A stretch of DNA of 64,000 nt. Source: Nageia nagi (taxonomy: Eukaryota > Pinophyta). A model generated the notes under the pieces. The model was not told the origin of the DNA. It made no database searches and saw only the letters and a program-made list of their open reading frames with translations. Location: assembly GCA_050084985.1 (NCBI GenBank), contig JBITNC010000002.1:26474001-26538000 (forward strand), read 5' to 3'. Both the position numbers and the translations under genes were made by a program. Shown here piece by piece: positions 22,146-34,034 of this stretch. Numbering within the stretch: position 1 is the stretch's first letter; every line of letters starts with the position of its first letter.

Positions 22146-22462
22146 CACATTCTATCAGTATTTTGGATAATTACAAATACTTATTATGTTTTGGTCAGTT
22201 TTTCTTTATTGCACATTCATGTAAGGTCTGTTACTTGTCTAGGATGATGGGAGAGTGATCTAGAACATGAATGTAACTCTCATTTAGCCAATTTCAATAG
22301 ATTCTTAGTGGATTTGTGTGATTGTTAATAGCATTCATTTTTTATCAAACTTGCAACCTCCATGAGCTTAGATCAATTACTCATTGAGGTTTTGTAATTT
22401 GTACTTCAAAAATTCCAATTGAGTCATGTTAGTGATGATCAATTCTTGAATATTGTTTCATA

Positions 22463-22475
22463 TTGGCATCATAGC
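22463..22475 (+). other. Primer-binding-site-like sequence
   Basis: TTGGCATCATAGC resembles the plant tRNA-iMet primer-binding site TTGGTATCAGAGC with two differences. It sits about 120 bp before the plus-strand gag start, as expected for a copia element. The preceding 22146-22462 would then be the remnant of its 5' LTR. Confidence 0.5.
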
Positions 22476-22992
22476 TATTTGATCTAAGTTGGGTTTGAAG
22501 AGGTTGTGGGTACTTTTTAACAACTTAGTAAGTTTTACAAAAAGTGATCCAAATAGGCCTATAGTTTGTTGTTGAACTTATTACAGTGAGTGAGATAACT
22601 TTTGGACTTAATTCTCCTCCCATACTAGACTTTAATGGTAAGGACTATGAATATTAGGCATTGAAGATGAAGCACTCTCTCATAGGCTAGGGAATATGGG
22701 ACATCATGGAAGATAGTTATGTGGAACCAGATTAGGCCACACTTCCTCAAGTTGATAGGCCTGCTAAAAGAGAGGCTCAAAAGAAGAATTTATTTGCTAT
22801 ATACCATCTACAATTAGCCTTGGATAAGAGGCTCTTCCCAAGGATTGCAAGTTGCAATATGGCAAAGGATGCATGGAAGGTCTTGAAATAAGGGTTCCAA
22901 GGCAATGACCAAGTGAAGCAAGTGAGGCTTCAAACATTAAAAATAGAGTTTGAAAATATGAAGCAAAAAGAGAATGAGAAAGTTGGAGAGTA

Positions 22993-24033
22993 CACTACTA
23001 TCAAAAGGCTAATTTGCATCATTTTTTGCATATTTAAACATGAAAAATGAAAACCAATGTTAATTTGCATCGACATGCATCATTTTATTTTATTTTTCAT
23101 TTTTTCACTTTTTTCGATGCAAAAAATGATGTCAAATTCAATGCAAATTTTACCTTGCATTTCACTAAAAAAATATAAAACACATTTTACCTATTCATCA
23201 ATCAACCAATCAACGGCTCACATTCATTTCGTCCTCCATCTGTACCAAAAGTAATTACCCAATAGTAAAATACCCTCTCCTATCTATATATATCAACAAA
23301 CCCTCCCTATGATCTTTACATTTCATACACTTTAGCTAATTTTTTTTCTTCATTAGTTTTTAGGTTTCGATCATAGCTATGGCACCCAAGGCAAATAAGA
23401 AGACAAAAGAGAATAAGCCCACCAAAAAAAAAACTTCATAATTGAAGAAAAGAAAAAAGAGAATAAGCCCATAATTGTAGAAAAGAAAACTCTTTTGAAG
23501 GTCAAAAAAGAAGTAGGGATTAAAAACCTTATTGTATTAATGAATTTAAATTTTTAAAATCTAAACTAGTAACCCCATTCCTGAACTAGTTTAATGGACA
23601 TATGGCATTGCCCTAAAGACCTAATAAAAATGATGTAACTTGTAAAGGTCGTAACTTTTGATTCGAATATCATTTTGAGCCCTTTTTTTAAAATTGCATA
23701 GAATTAAAAGATATACGAATCTATGATATTTTTTTAAAAAAATTGATGTAAAAAAATAATGCAAAAATTGACATAAATTATAAAAATTCAATACAAAATA
23801 TGATGTAAATTTAGAAAAATGATGCAAATTTTGAAAAATGATGCAAAAATCAATGCAAATTTTGAAAATGACATAAAAAGTGATTTAAGGATGCAAAAAT
23901 TGTATGCAACAAATGACCAAAAAAGGATACAAAAAATGACACAAATTTTGACTTATCGTTTGCATTGGAAAAATTAGAAAAACACAAAAAAATAACAAAG
24001 AATTTGGACACACATCCCTTTTTGGTAGTAGTG
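22993..24033. mobile_element. Non-autonomous CACTA (CMC/EnSpm) transposon
   Basis: Terminal inverted repeats are CACTACTATCAAAAGG at the left and, reversed, CACTACTACCAAAAAGG at the right. The 3-bp target duplication GTA (22990-22992 and 24034-24036) is diagnostic of CACTA elements. Subterminal repeats are typical and inverted between ends: TTTGCATC copies on the left, GATGCAAA and ATGCAAATTTTG copies on the right. The element is 1,041 bp and encodes no transposase. It retains a TATA-like TATATATA (23285) and a short Lys-rich frame opening MAPKANKK at 23379. It interrupts a copia gag at matching reading positions. Confidence 0.9.
23379..23441 (+). pseudogene. Short Lys-rich ORF inside the CACTA element
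   Basis: ATG at 23379 opens 20 codons beginning MAPKANKKTKENK and ends in TAA. A TATA-like TATATATA is about 90 bp upstream, and CATTTCATACACTTTAGC leader-like sequence lies between. It looks like the 5' end of a former gene (transposase or captured host gene) left after internal deletion. No homology is recognised. Confidence 0.4.
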
Positions 24034-24579
24034 GTATTATGTAAGAGTAAATACTTATTTCCAAATGATGGAGACACCTAGAGAGGAGACCACAAATTCT
24101 ATTGTAGTGAAGAAAGTGTTAAGAACACTTCTTCCCAAATGGAGCCAAACTGCTATCATGTTTGAAGAGACCAAATATATGAGCACCCTCACTCTTGATC
24201 AGCTCATTAGTTCTTTGATATCACATGAGAAAAGGCTTGCTCCACCTTCCAATGTTGGGAGTGTGGAAGAGAAGCCTTTCACTTCTAGAGAAGGTGACAC
24301 TAGTGTTCAAGGGGAGCTCAAGGTAGAGGAAGAGGTATATCTTCCAGAGGAAGAGGAAGGAGAGGTGGCTTATAAGGTAGAGGAGGATTCCAAGGAAGAG
24401 GTAGAAGGGATTCTCCAAGAGGTGATAAAAGAGATAAGCAATGCTACTATTGTAACAAGTATGGATACTATGAGAGAGAATGTAGATTGAAGGCTTTTTA
24501 AGAAGGGGCCCAAAGTGCTAACTATGGTGAGGAGGATACATCCTCCACCTTGTTTTTTTCTTATGCCCACTCAACTTAA

Positions 24580-25285
24580 AAGAAAGATGATACATGGATC
24601 CTTGACATTGATTGCTCCAACTACATGACAGGTAAGGGAGATTTATTTGTGTCATAGATGACTCTTACAAGTCCCAAATCACAACTGGAGATGATAAAGT
24701 CATTCAAGTTGAAGGCATGAAAGTTATGAAGGTGTCCACAAATGAAGGTAACAAGAAGGTAAATGATGTATATTTCATTCCAAAACTAAAACATAATTTT
24801 TGGAGTGTGGGACAAATGATGGAAAATAACTACAAACTTGTGTTTGAGGACAAAAAAATATGATTTTTTATAAGAATCAGGGGCATAAGCATGTCACCAC
24901 TATTGCAATGACAAAGAATAGGTTGTTTTCTCTTAAAGTTGGTGAGCAAACTTCCAATTTTACTAATGTTGCTATTGATGATAAGAGTTTCTTTGGCATT
25001 TGAGACATGGGCATCTCAATTTTGCAAGTTTAAAAAGTCTGGTCTCAAATGAGATGGTGTATGGATTTCCCAAGGTCCAACATCATAAAGAAGTGTATGC
25101 TGGATGTGCTATGGGAAAGCATTCAAGATGAAGCTACCTAAATATTCAAGCATGGAGAGCCTCTCACCCCCTCCAATTGGTGCATAATGACATATGTGGG
25201 CCAATGAAAACTCCAAGTATTGGTAAAAGTCTTTATTTTCTTACCTTCATTTATGACTGTACAAGTTTTATAGCTTTATTTTGTG
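24580..25285 (+). pseudogene. Copia protease and integrase N-part (broken)
   Basis: DTWILDIDCSNYMTG near 24590-24635 is the copia protease active-site region with DSG changed to DID. NDVYFIPKLKHNFWSVGQ near 24755-24810 is the usual protease C-part. In shifting frames the gag-pre-integrase follows near 24990-25140 (LRHGHLNFASLK), and the integrase start [12 protein letters not shown] near 25185-25220. Homology ends near 25285; reverse transcriptase and RNase H are missing. Confidence 0.75.
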
Positions 25286-25289
25286 ATCT

Positions 25290-25585
25290 TTGGTATTCCC
25301 CTTAAGTAAAAGGGTGATCCAAAGTGAGATTTTTGCCAATAAATTGAGGTCTCCCCTCAAGAATTCTTCACTCTTATAAAAAAAAAAGAAATGCTCTTAA
25401 ACTGATAAGAAGAGAGAGTGCTAGTAGTGCATTGTAAGAATGTATTCTTGAGAAGTAATAAGATCTATATTAAAGTGTAGCACTCTCTTATTGAGAGGAA
25501 TTACTATATATCTTGTGTTACTCTTGTGTGTATAAGATTGTGTTATTAAGATTATTCTTGAGTTGTAGTTTATAGGAGGAAGATT
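25290..25585 (+). mobile_element. Diverged copia LTR remnant
   Basis: AAGGGTGATCCAAAG, then CCAATAAATTGAGGTCTCCC, TGAGAGGAATTACTATATAT, CTTGTGTTACTCTTGTG and TTGTAGTTTATAG follow the order of the U3-R-U5 part of the LTR at 18740-19239. Identity is modest and both ends are truncated. It joins copia integrase on the left to gypsy RNase H on the right. Confidence 0.55.
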
Positions 25586-27476
25586 ACTCTAAGGTGATCT
25601 TGTGTATAGAAGGATTCATCTCTTTTTATAATTCAAGTAAGGAACAATTTCAAGATGATCTTGTCGTATGGGTTGAAGGAGAAGAAGATGAGAAAAAATT
25701 GATACTCTATTTTTATGGTTCCAAATTCCTAAAATGGGTTAGGGTAGATATTGTATTGGTATCTCCTCAAGGTGGTTTTATTCCCATGGCTTACAAGTTG
25801 AATTTTGATTGCACTAACAATATGATTACGTACGAGGCTTTAGTTTTGTGTTTGAAGGTTGGTATCAACTTAGATGTTAAGTATTTAAATGTTTATGGTG
25901 ATTCACAGCTTATTATCAACCAAATCAATGAGGTTTATAATACAAAGGATGAAAAGGTGTAACTTTATAAAGATTTGATGATCACAGTGATTGAAATATA
26001 TTTCATAAGTGTTCAATTTGAGAATATTTCAATAAACAATAATAGATTTTTTTATGCTATGGATGATGTTACTTATTTAACACCTATCTCAATTGAATAC
26101 GAGGAAACTCTAATTAATATAAACAACTTGAGAATAAGCCTTTGGTGGATAAGGAGTTCTTTGCCAATTTCTTTGAGAAAGAATAAATTGCACGTGTTAT
26201 TCTTCCATATACTAAGTGACATGGTGATATATATAAATTTTAGAAAGATGGTACAATTTCATATTCATGTCACAATAATTTCTTAAAAATAAGGCTCAAG
26301 TGAACAAAATCAAGGTATGTAATCATTGGTGATATTATTTATAAGAGATCTTTTGATGGAACATTACTTAGGTGCTTGGTTGAAGAAGAAACTAGCAAGG
26401 CTATAGAGCAAGTGTATGATCATATAAGTGGAGATCACTATAATAGTAATGTTATCTTTCATAAGCTTTTAAATTGGGTCATTATTGGTCATCTATGGAA
26501 AAAGATTGCATCCTCCATGTCAAGAAATGTGAGAAGTATCAAAAGCATGATAATTTAAGATTAGCTCCTTCACATGAGTTGGCTATAATGGTTTATCCTT
26601 GAGCATTTCCTATTTGCTATTTGGGATTTGGATTTAGTTGGAGTGATTAATCCTAAATCTAGTGAAGGACATATGTTCATTTTGGTTGCTACTGAATATT
26701 TCACTAAATGGACAAAAGTTGTACCTTTGAGATCATCCAAGGGTCCTCAAATAATTAAAGTTTTTACTAACAATATAATTTCAAGGTTTGGGGTTCCATT
26801 TAACATCATAATGGATAATGGAAATAATTTAAGAAGCAAACATGTAAGGGATTGTTGCAGAGAATTTAAGATCATGTAGAAGTTCTCATTCACATATTAC
26901 CCACAAGTTAATGGAAAAGTTGAAGCAACCAACAAAACTATCATCAACATCTTGTGTAAAACTATCAAAAAGCATCACATAGATTGACATTCACAATTAA
27001 TATATACATTATGGGACTATAAAATAAGCATCAAGTTTGCAACATGGTGTACTCCATTCTCATTGGTATATGGTCACGGGATGATTCTTCCTCTAGAGTT
27101 AGAGATTCCATCTTTGAGGGTGTCTTTGGAAGGTATCATCAATGGGAAGGAATAAAGAAAACTAATGTTAAGGTAATTGGAAAGATTAAATGAGAAGATA
27201 ATCCATGCTTTGGAACATATCAAGGCGTATCATGGATGAATTAAGAGGGAATATGCAAATAAGATTAGACCAAGGGAATTTTAGGTTGGCGATTTGATTC
27301 TAGAAGAAAATCACCACAAAACCAAGGTTGTAATAAAGGCAAGTTTGAAACAAATTAGATTGGTACATATTGTTAAGGTTAAATATCCTTGTGAAGCATA
27401 TAAATTAGTCACCTTTGATAGAAGAGAAGATAAGTTTTTCACTAATGCCATGTATTTTGAACCCTTCTATGCATAA
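25586..27476 (+). pseudogene. Ty3/gypsy RNase H and integrase (3' part of pol)
   Basis: 25594-25962 is RNase H: LILYFYGSKFLKWVRVDIVL, TYEALVLCLKVGI and VYGDSQLIINQI, with the first catalytic Asp (FDGS in relatives) replaced by Tyr. The RNase H tail and linker follow to 26290, then the integrase HHCC region (26370-26570). The catalytic core follows: DLVGVINPKSSEG at 26630, then IIMDNGNN at 26805 and GKVEATNK at 26915. The C-terminus ends ...MYFEPFYA at 27476. Stops and frameshifts split it. The YEALVLCL-type RNase H suggests a Tat-like element. Its own LTRs are not seen; the LTR at 27594 has the other orientation. Confidence 0.8.
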
Positions 27477-27593
27477 GGGAAACTTGTCACTTGCATTGTA
27501 TCAGGCTTTATGTGTTCATATTTAATTATGAGTTATTTGGGGGTCTTAGAAACCTATCATAGTTTTGTTTCTATTTTGTTGTACTAGCATTAG

Positions 27594-28190
27594 TGTAGAC
27601 CCAAAATAATGCATATAATTGTTAATGAGGGTTAATTAATGCACTATTGGTCTAGTTTTTTGTTATTATTGTATGTGTTTGAAATATGGCAATAACAAAT
27701 AATAGAAATATATTTGTTCTTAATTAGATCATATGTTCATTTCGTTAAGAGCAACATACATAAAATAGGAGCGTACATTCATTCAATTGCATGCCATTTG
27801 CAGCCTAAAAGAGGTACACCGCTAACGGCCTAAAATAATCGATATAATAGATGCAATCAAGAATGTAGCAATGAGCAAACAAAATAATCATCAAAAAGCA
27901 AACGTGAGATATAACTTACGAATAATGTTTGCGCATAATAGAGTGATGGAACATGTATTAAAATCTCTTTAGAATCCTCCTAATATTCATTTTCCTGTAA
28001 AGTTTAAGGTCATCATTTGATGCCTTTATATATGATACATGTTTACATGACTTTGATCTTTTTGACCCCTTGTACATGCCATAAGGGTCTATTACATAAA
28101 TTACATAGCTTTGAGTATTTTTAACCCCTTTATACATAATACATCATTAAGGCTTTTTAATAAATAATAATTCATTTTTAGGTGTCTACA
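27594..28190 (-). mobile_element. Gypsy 3' LTR (minus)
   Basis: A 597-bp LTR with ends TGTAGAC...GTCTACA. It is similar to the LTR at 54829-55436, sharing CCAAAATAA, TGCACTATTGGTCTAGTTT, GAAATATGGCAATAAC and TTGATGCCTTTATATATGAT. Orientation is settled by the polypurine tract on its right side, so it belongs to the minus-strand gypsy at 28191-29690 and not to the plus-strand gypsy ending at 27476. Confidence 0.88.
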
Positions 28191-28204
28191 TTTTGCCTCT
28201 CTTT
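28191..28204 (-). other. Gypsy polypurine tract
   Basis: On the minus strand AAAGAGAGGCAAAA directly precedes the LTR start TGTAGACACC. This is the plus-strand primer site expected at a 3' LTR. It is an unbroken purine run except for one C. Confidence 0.8.
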
Positions 28205-29690
28205 AGAGGTGTGATTGAAGCATTGAAATTACATGTCCAAAGATGAAGTGTAGAAGAATTTTGTTTGAGAACTTTGAACTCTTTGTTACATTGCCCCTTG
28301 TTGTTGATGATGATGAGGGTCCCTTGCTACCCCATTTTTGCTTGGATGCCCCAAGAAAGGTCCTTGAATGGTGCAACTAAGGCAAAATCTACTAAAGAGT
28401 CTCTTTCCAAAAATTATGCTATGTAGATAATGGAAATGACTGTGATGATATAGCTGTATGATTCCATATCCAATTTTGGAGATGTGAGATGTGATTTTTC
28501 CCCTTGTACTATTCCAACCATAAATTTGGCCATTAACGTCATGTGGATAGTAACACATGCTGCTAGTACCATGGGATTCTTTAAATTTTGTAGAAAATGA
28601 AAAATATGCATGCCCTACTCTTGAGTGGAATGATTTGCAAGGTACGAAGCTATCATCTCTAGGCATATAAATGTTTAATATGGATGGCATTGAATGTATT
28701 TGGTTCTTCCTTGCCATACATTAATGATAATATATACGCTCTTGATCCTATTGCTTCAACTACAACATATGGTCCCAACCAATTGGGTTCAAACTTGCCT
28801 TTTATTTCATCATTTGTTGTTGTCTTATTTATGTTCTCTTTTAACATGAGATCTCTCATTGTGAATTCCTTTGCTTTAATTTTCTTGCCAAATGCTCTTT
28901 TGAGTTTTGTATGGTAGACCTTTTGATGTTCAACGGCTCTGATTCTTTTCTCATCTAATAATTATAGCTGCTGCAACCTTGGTTTTCATGCATCTTCATC
29001 AGAAATATCACCTTGTAAGGAAATCCTAAGGGAAGGGATTTCTAACTCTAATGGGATAATGGACTCATTGCCATATACCAATGAAAAAGGTGTTGCCCCA
29101 AGGGCTATACGGACACTAGTTCTATATGCTCATAATGCATATGGTAATTGCTCATGCCAATCTCACTTGTATCTATCCCATATTTTAGAAAGAATGCTCT
29201 TTATTATCTTATTTGTGGCTTCAACTTGACCATTTCCTTGAGGATAGTATATGAAATAAAAGGTTTGCATAATATGAAATGTTTTACAAAATACTTTCAT
29301 GTCTTTACCTTTGAAAATTGGTCCATTATCCATAATCAATCTCTGTGGTACACTAAACCTTGTGATGATATTTTTAGTGAGAAATGCAATTATTTTGTCT
29401 TGAGTAACTGATTTCATTGGGATAGCCTCCACCTACTTGGTTGTAAATTTTGTAGTTGTGATGATAAACTTGTATCCTTCCCTAGGGTTAGGATTAATCA
29501 TGCCAATCAAATCTATGCCCCGTGTAACAAGTGGCCATGGAGAAATAATAGACAATTGAATAGTGCTAGATTGAACAATAGATAATTGAACAGTGCTAGA
29601 TTGAACACATGGATAATTGAACAATAGATAATTGAACAGTGCTAGATTGAACACATGGATAATTGAACAATGTTAGATTGGCTATTCTTT
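28205..29690 (-). pseudogene. Ty3/gypsy integrase and 3' region (minus)
   Basis: 29654-29433 contains GIDLIGMINPNPREGYKFII (start of the integrase core). 29432-29163 contains ITRFSVPQRLIMDNG (second catalytic Asp) and GNGQVEATNKIIKSIL (catalytic Glu). 28859-28659 contains KGKFEPNWLGPYVV and HIKHLYA, the C-terminal domain and pol end. Between them (29160-28860) the frame is broken but homologous. Upstream pol is lost at about 29,690, next to a small tandem repeat. 28640-28205 is 3' untranslated sequence leading to the polypurine tract. Confidence 0.8.
29545..29680. repeat. Short tandem repeat at gypsy truncation point
   Basis: Repeated units of AATAGATAATTGAACA, GTGCTAGATTGAACA and CATGGATAATTGAACA fill about 135 bp. 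They sit between the integrase start and the neighbouring copia remnant, so the array marks or postdates the junction. Confidence 0.85.
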
Positions 29691-29796
29691 TTACTTTAAA
29701 ATTTTGTACAAGTTCCTCACATAGAGTGAACTTACGATAAAGGTGTACAACAAAATCAACACTACATAGCACAAAATCCTTTTAGGGGTGAAGTCA

Positions 29797-31370
29797 TCAT
29801 AAACATGAATTCAACATAAGAATTAAAACTTCACTCCCTCTTGAGGGTAACTTCACCAACCTGATAACATCCCTAAGCTTACAGAACTGAGCTTTTGAGA
29901 GGGGCTTGGTGAAGAAATCAGCAAAATTCAAGGTGGATGGATAATACTCTAGGTGTATGATGCCATCAAGAACCTTCTCCTTGATAAAATAGGCATGGAT
30001 TTCCACATGTTTTATTCTCTGATGGAACACATGATTCTTAGCCAAAGAAATAGCTGATTGATTATTTAAAGAAATCAAAGATGAGCTAGTTTGCTCATAT
30101 CCAATTTCTTTTAGAAGATGCCTTAGCCAAATGGCTTCCTTAGTTGCAACAAACATGGCATGGTATTCAACTTCTATGATAGAAAAAAAAAGAGTAGGTT
30201 GCTTCTTAGAAGCCCAAGAGATAGCATCTGAACCAATGCTAAACACATACATAAAGGTTGATTTTCTATCATCTCTATCTCCCCCATAGTCAAATTATGA
30301 GAATTTAGAAAGAAACAAACTAGAGTAACTTAGAATACTTAAGAGCAAGATCCTTAGTCCCTGCAACATACCTCAAGATTTGCTTAATAGCATTGAGGTG
30401 CTCAACATATGGTTTCTGCATGAATCGTGCTATTAAATTTATTGTAAATGTAATATCTAACCTAGATATAGTCAAATATAAAAGACTTCCAATTAATTGC
30501 CTATAAACTATAGCATCAACCAACTGAGAGTTAGAGATCAGAGAAATAGTGATTCCAAAAGAAATTGGGATGGCAACATATCTACATCTCCATTCCAAAT
30601 GTCTGCAAGATGTCTGATATATACTTAAATTGACCAAGATAAGTACAATCTTTATATTGATACACTTCTATTCTAAGATAGTAGTGCAAAAGACCAAAAT
30701 CAATCATTTCAAACGTTGCTTTAGTTTGGATATGCACTCTTGAATGATTTCATCATTGTTCCCAGTTATTAGAAGATCATCCACATATAGGAGAATTAAG
30801 ACATCTTTACCTTGATTGAGCACATATAGATTGGAGTCATAAAAATACTTGGAAAAACCAATATCTACAATGCACCCAAAAATCTTCTTATACCAAGCTC
30901 TAGGTGTGTGTTTAAGTCCATACAATGACTTCTTTAGCTTTCACATAAAGGATTCTCTACCTTCCATAATAGACACTTTGGTTGATTCATGAAGATTTCC
31001 ACATCTAAGTCACCATTGAGAAATGCACTCTCGACATCAAGTTGAAAAATATTCCATCTTTGAACTATAAAAAGAGCAAGGATAATTCTCACAGTAGGCA
31101 TCTTTACCACAAGAGCAAAGGTTTCCTCATAATCTACACCATATTTCTAAGCAAAACCTTTGGCTACTAATCTTGCCTTATATTTCTCAATATCTTCAAT
31201 AGAATTGAACATGACCTTGTAGATCCATTTATTGCCAATTACATTCTTCTCATTATGATAAGGAACCAAGTCTCAAGTTTTATTTTTCATAAACACCTCA
31301 TACTCCACTTTCATATATTCTATCCAACACTCATGATTTGAAGCTTCTTTGAAGGATTAGGGCTCATTCT
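29797..31370 (-). pseudogene. Outer copia reverse transcriptase and RNase H
   Basis: Copia pol C-terminal part. LKHTPRAWYKKIFG and LILLYVDDLLITGN (the YVDD catalytic motif) lie at 30925-30704. QLIGSLLYLTISRLDITF lies at 30637-30320, and SWASKKQPTLFFS and SLISLNNQSAISLAKN (RNase H) at 30252-29797. The fingers region at 31370-30930 is homologous to the nested copy (FLNGDL-type segment near 31020) but broken. Several stops and frameshifts make it non-functional. Confidence 0.85.
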
Positions 31371-31419
31371 TATCATCAATCTTAGCAAATAAATATTTAT
31401 TCAAGGTCATGCTCCTTGT

Positions 31420-32290
31420 TACTCTTTTTGTTAGAGAATTTTATTTCTAAGGTGATTTGTCTACATCAATATCTAACTAGCAAGGTGCAACTAAAGAGTA
31501 CTTTAGATCATCAATATTCTTATTAGAATCAAATTCGTTAAGAAGTTCATTCAACTTTATATCCCTTGAAATAAACACTACTTTATAAAATGAAGAGTAG
31601 AGCTTATAACCTCTATGCTGATTGTCATAACCCACAAAGATGCATTTTTCAACTCTTTTATCTAACTTTTTCTTTTTCTCATAAATAATGCAAGAGAATG
31701 CTTCACAACCAAACATCCTAAGGTGAGAAATGTTAGGTTTTCTTCTTAACCATGCCTCAAATGGAGCTTTGCTCATAATGACTTTTGTGGAACACCTATT
31801 CAAGGTGTAAATAATAGTGCTCATAGCTTCATCTCACAAGAAACTAGGAAATTTACCCAACATGCATCTAGCCATTTTCATAATTGTTCTATTTTTCCTT
31901 TCAACAACATCATTATGTTGAAAAGAGTAAGGAATCGTAAACTACTTTTTGATTCCATACTTAGTATAATGGTCATTGAACTCATTGTTGTGATATTCTC
32001 TCTTGTTATCTAATCTTAACATCTTGATTTTAAGGTTAGTTTGATTCTTAACAAAGGCCTTAAAAACCTTAAAACTCTCAAATATTTGATCCTTTTGCTC
32101 AAGTAGATACCCAAAGGTCATCCTACTAAAGTCATCAATGAAGGTCAAGATGTAAGATGCTCCTTCAAGAAACTGAGTCTAAAATGTACCCATCAAATAT
32201 GAATGCACAAGTTTAAGTGGTTGAGATGCTCTTGTTACCTTATCATTTTTAAATTTTTATCTATGCATCTTGCCAAGAATGCACTTCTCG
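31420..32290 (-). pseudogene. Outer copia integrase
   Basis: MTFIDDFSRMTFGYLLEQKD and LRLDNKREYHNNEF lie at 32148-31942, the second catalytic Asp region with DNGGEY altered to DNKREY. NRCSTKVIMSKAPFEAW and FGCEAFSCIIYEKKKK lie at 31824-31477 with CIFVGYDNQHRGYKLYSS. The block carrying the catalytic Glu (31,930-31,830) is present with stops. The zinc region near 32,290 is decayed. Confidence 0.8.
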
Positions 32291-32299
32291 CATAGACCA

Positions 32300-33800
32300 A
32301 TCAAATGAGAAATTAAAGGCAAACCTTCCATAAGTTCTTGGTCTTTCATGACTTGAATACTCTTATGGTTAAAGTGCCCTAAATGATGATGCTAAAGATT
32401 ACCTTTAGAACACACACTAGAAGCAAGACACATCTTCGATGGAATTTGATCCACAATGTAGAGGTTATCTTTTATAAATACTTTAACCAAAGTGGTAAAT
32501 CCTTTCTTAACGAAATAGGATTGAGAGTTGAACTCAAAAAAGTACCCTTTTCTAGTAACTTAGCTTATGAAAAAAAGGTTCATCTTCAACTTAGAAACAT
32601 AGAAAATATTTTCAAGAACCTTTCCATTAATCAACATACTCCTAATTCCTTGGACTTAAAGGGTAGAGTTATCACCTATCATAATTGCATCTTTTCTATA
32701 CTTGTAAGAGTTTTCAAACTTTTCATTTTTAAAGCATAAGTAATTAATGCAACTAGAGTCAACAATCCAATCAAATAAAAAAAAATGAGACATGGAGTAG
32801 AGTGTTGTAACAAAACTAGCATGAATATTATTCTTTCCTTTGAATTTCTCTACATTTCCATTGCTTTTGTTATTTTCTTCTCTTTTCTTTTTTAAGCAAT
32901 CAAATTATTTGTGACCTTTGATGCCATAATAGTTACAATTACTATCAAACTTTTTCTTAGGATAAGGATTGTTTGATTTACCTTTTCCATCTCTTTACTT
33001 GAAGTGGTTATTGTTGCCATTATTTCTGTTACTGTCGTTATTATTTTTGTTGTTCTTGCTATTACCGTTGTTGCCATTACCTCTTTTCTCAAACCTTTTG
33101 AAGGAAGAAGGATAAAATTTCTTTTGATAGTTGAACTTCTTCTTGAAAGGAGTTTTGGTTGCTTTAAGAGCAATGTTATTATCCTTAGGAGAAAAAATCA
33201 ACACCTTATTACTAAGGGTTTTCTCATGTTTCAAAAGGTGCCTAGAAAGATTCTCAAAAGAGAAGACTTCTTCTTCATCATCGAGCCTTATTTTTATAAT
33301 GGTTCCAAAGTTTTTAAACTTAAAAAAAAGGCTTTGAAGGATGATGAAGACCATGAACTCATCATTGATCCATTTGCATCTATAAGCAACAAGTTGGGTC
33401 CTTAGCTAAATGATTTTATTTAGGTAGATGGTAACATTTTTCATCTTTCCTTTGAAGAGATTGAAGTAATTTTTAGAGAATGGTAAACTTTTTTGAAAAA
33501 TTTGAACCAAGGTATATTTGCTTAAGCTTATCCCAAGCTTCCTTCGTCGAGGTTGAAGAGAAAATTATCATGAACACATCATCTAAAATTGCATGATAAA
33601 TAATGAAGGTTACCAACTCATTCTTCATGTTGTAAGTCTATGATGCCTTCTCATCCATAGGAGGTACAAGGTTCTCATTCATTGTTAGCTTCCTTATCTG
33701 TGATTCAACTCTCATCTATGGTTCCCAAATTCCAAAGTTAGAACCATCAAGAATGTGTTTGGATAAAAAGGAGTCTCCCATTCACTACAAAAGAATGTGT
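32300..33800 (-). pseudogene. Outer copia gag and protease region
   Basis: 33354-32995 is the gag C-part: MVFIILQSLFFKFKNFGTII, RLDDEEEVFSFENLSRHLLK and SPKDNNIALKATKTPFKK, then an Asn-rich linker. The zinc knuckle is near 32,930. Protease and pre-integrase follow to 32,300 with the same order as in the nested element. The gag N-part runs to about 33,780. It contains multiple stops. The asparagine-rich stretch is a low-complexity expansion relative to the nested copy. Confidence 0.75.
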
Positions 33801-34034
33801 AATAATAAGCATGTGGTTAACAACATTATATGTTAAGTTTTAACCAAAAAAATACATGTTAATTTTAACATAAAAGACATGCATGATTTGATTCACAAGT
33901 GCAAATGTTTTACAACTCAAATAATCCTTGTACCCAAATACATTTCTCATCTCAAGAACCATAGATGTAGAGTGACATTGTTGAAGCTTGTTTTCTTATC
34001 TAAAATTAGGCCTTCACTTGGATGCCCACACAAG

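Larger units (their letters stand above)
22580..24520 (+). pseudogene. Copia gag, split by a CACTA element
   Basis: Part one (22590-22992) reads PPILDFNGKDYEY, IWDIMEDSYVEP, YHLQLALDKRLFPRI and MAKDAWKVLK, then QVKQVRLQTLKIEFENMKQ: a DUF4219/UBN2-type gag. Part two (24034-24520) continues with NSIVVKKVLRTLLPKW and YMSTLTLDQLISSLISHEKR. An acidic region and a decayed zinc-knuckle segment (CNKYGYYEREC) near 24440-24485 follow. In-frame stops occur (near 22654, 22682 and 22890), and the 1,041-bp transposon separates the halves. Dead. Confidence 0.8.
29690..34034 (-). mobile_element. Outer Ty1/copia, gag-pol body (decayed)
   Basis: Minus-strand copia body left of the nested insertion. Order in element sense: gag (33,800-32,890), protease and pre-integrase (32,880-32,300), integrase (32,290-31,420), reverse transcriptase (31,370-30,320), RNase H (30,290-29,797). 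The 3' LTR is missing. The element continues to the right at 42912 after the nested copia: the interruption carries a 5-bp target duplication, and the sequence on both sides matches a continuous stretch around 39,410-39,460 of the nested element. Confidence 0.85.

Noticed and set aside
24065-24490. 141-codon plus frame as an independent acidic protein.
   Set aside because: It is the second half of a copia gag that begins before the CACTA insertion.
27477-28190. LTR at 27594 as the 3' LTR of the plus-strand gypsy ending at 27476.
   Set aside because: No purine tract lies before 27594 on plus, while AAAGAGAGGCAAAA lies beside 28190 on minus, and the homologous LTR at 54829 also belongs to a minus element.
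33004-33405. 133-codon plus frame rich in Val and Ile.
   Set aside because: Antisense of the Asn-rich gag linker of the outer copia.
33784-33796. CACTACAAAAGAA looks like a CACTA transposon terminus.
   Set aside because: It aligns with GCTACAAAAAAGAG at 39,265 at the same place beside gag in the nested copia, and there is no partner terminus or 3-bp duplication.
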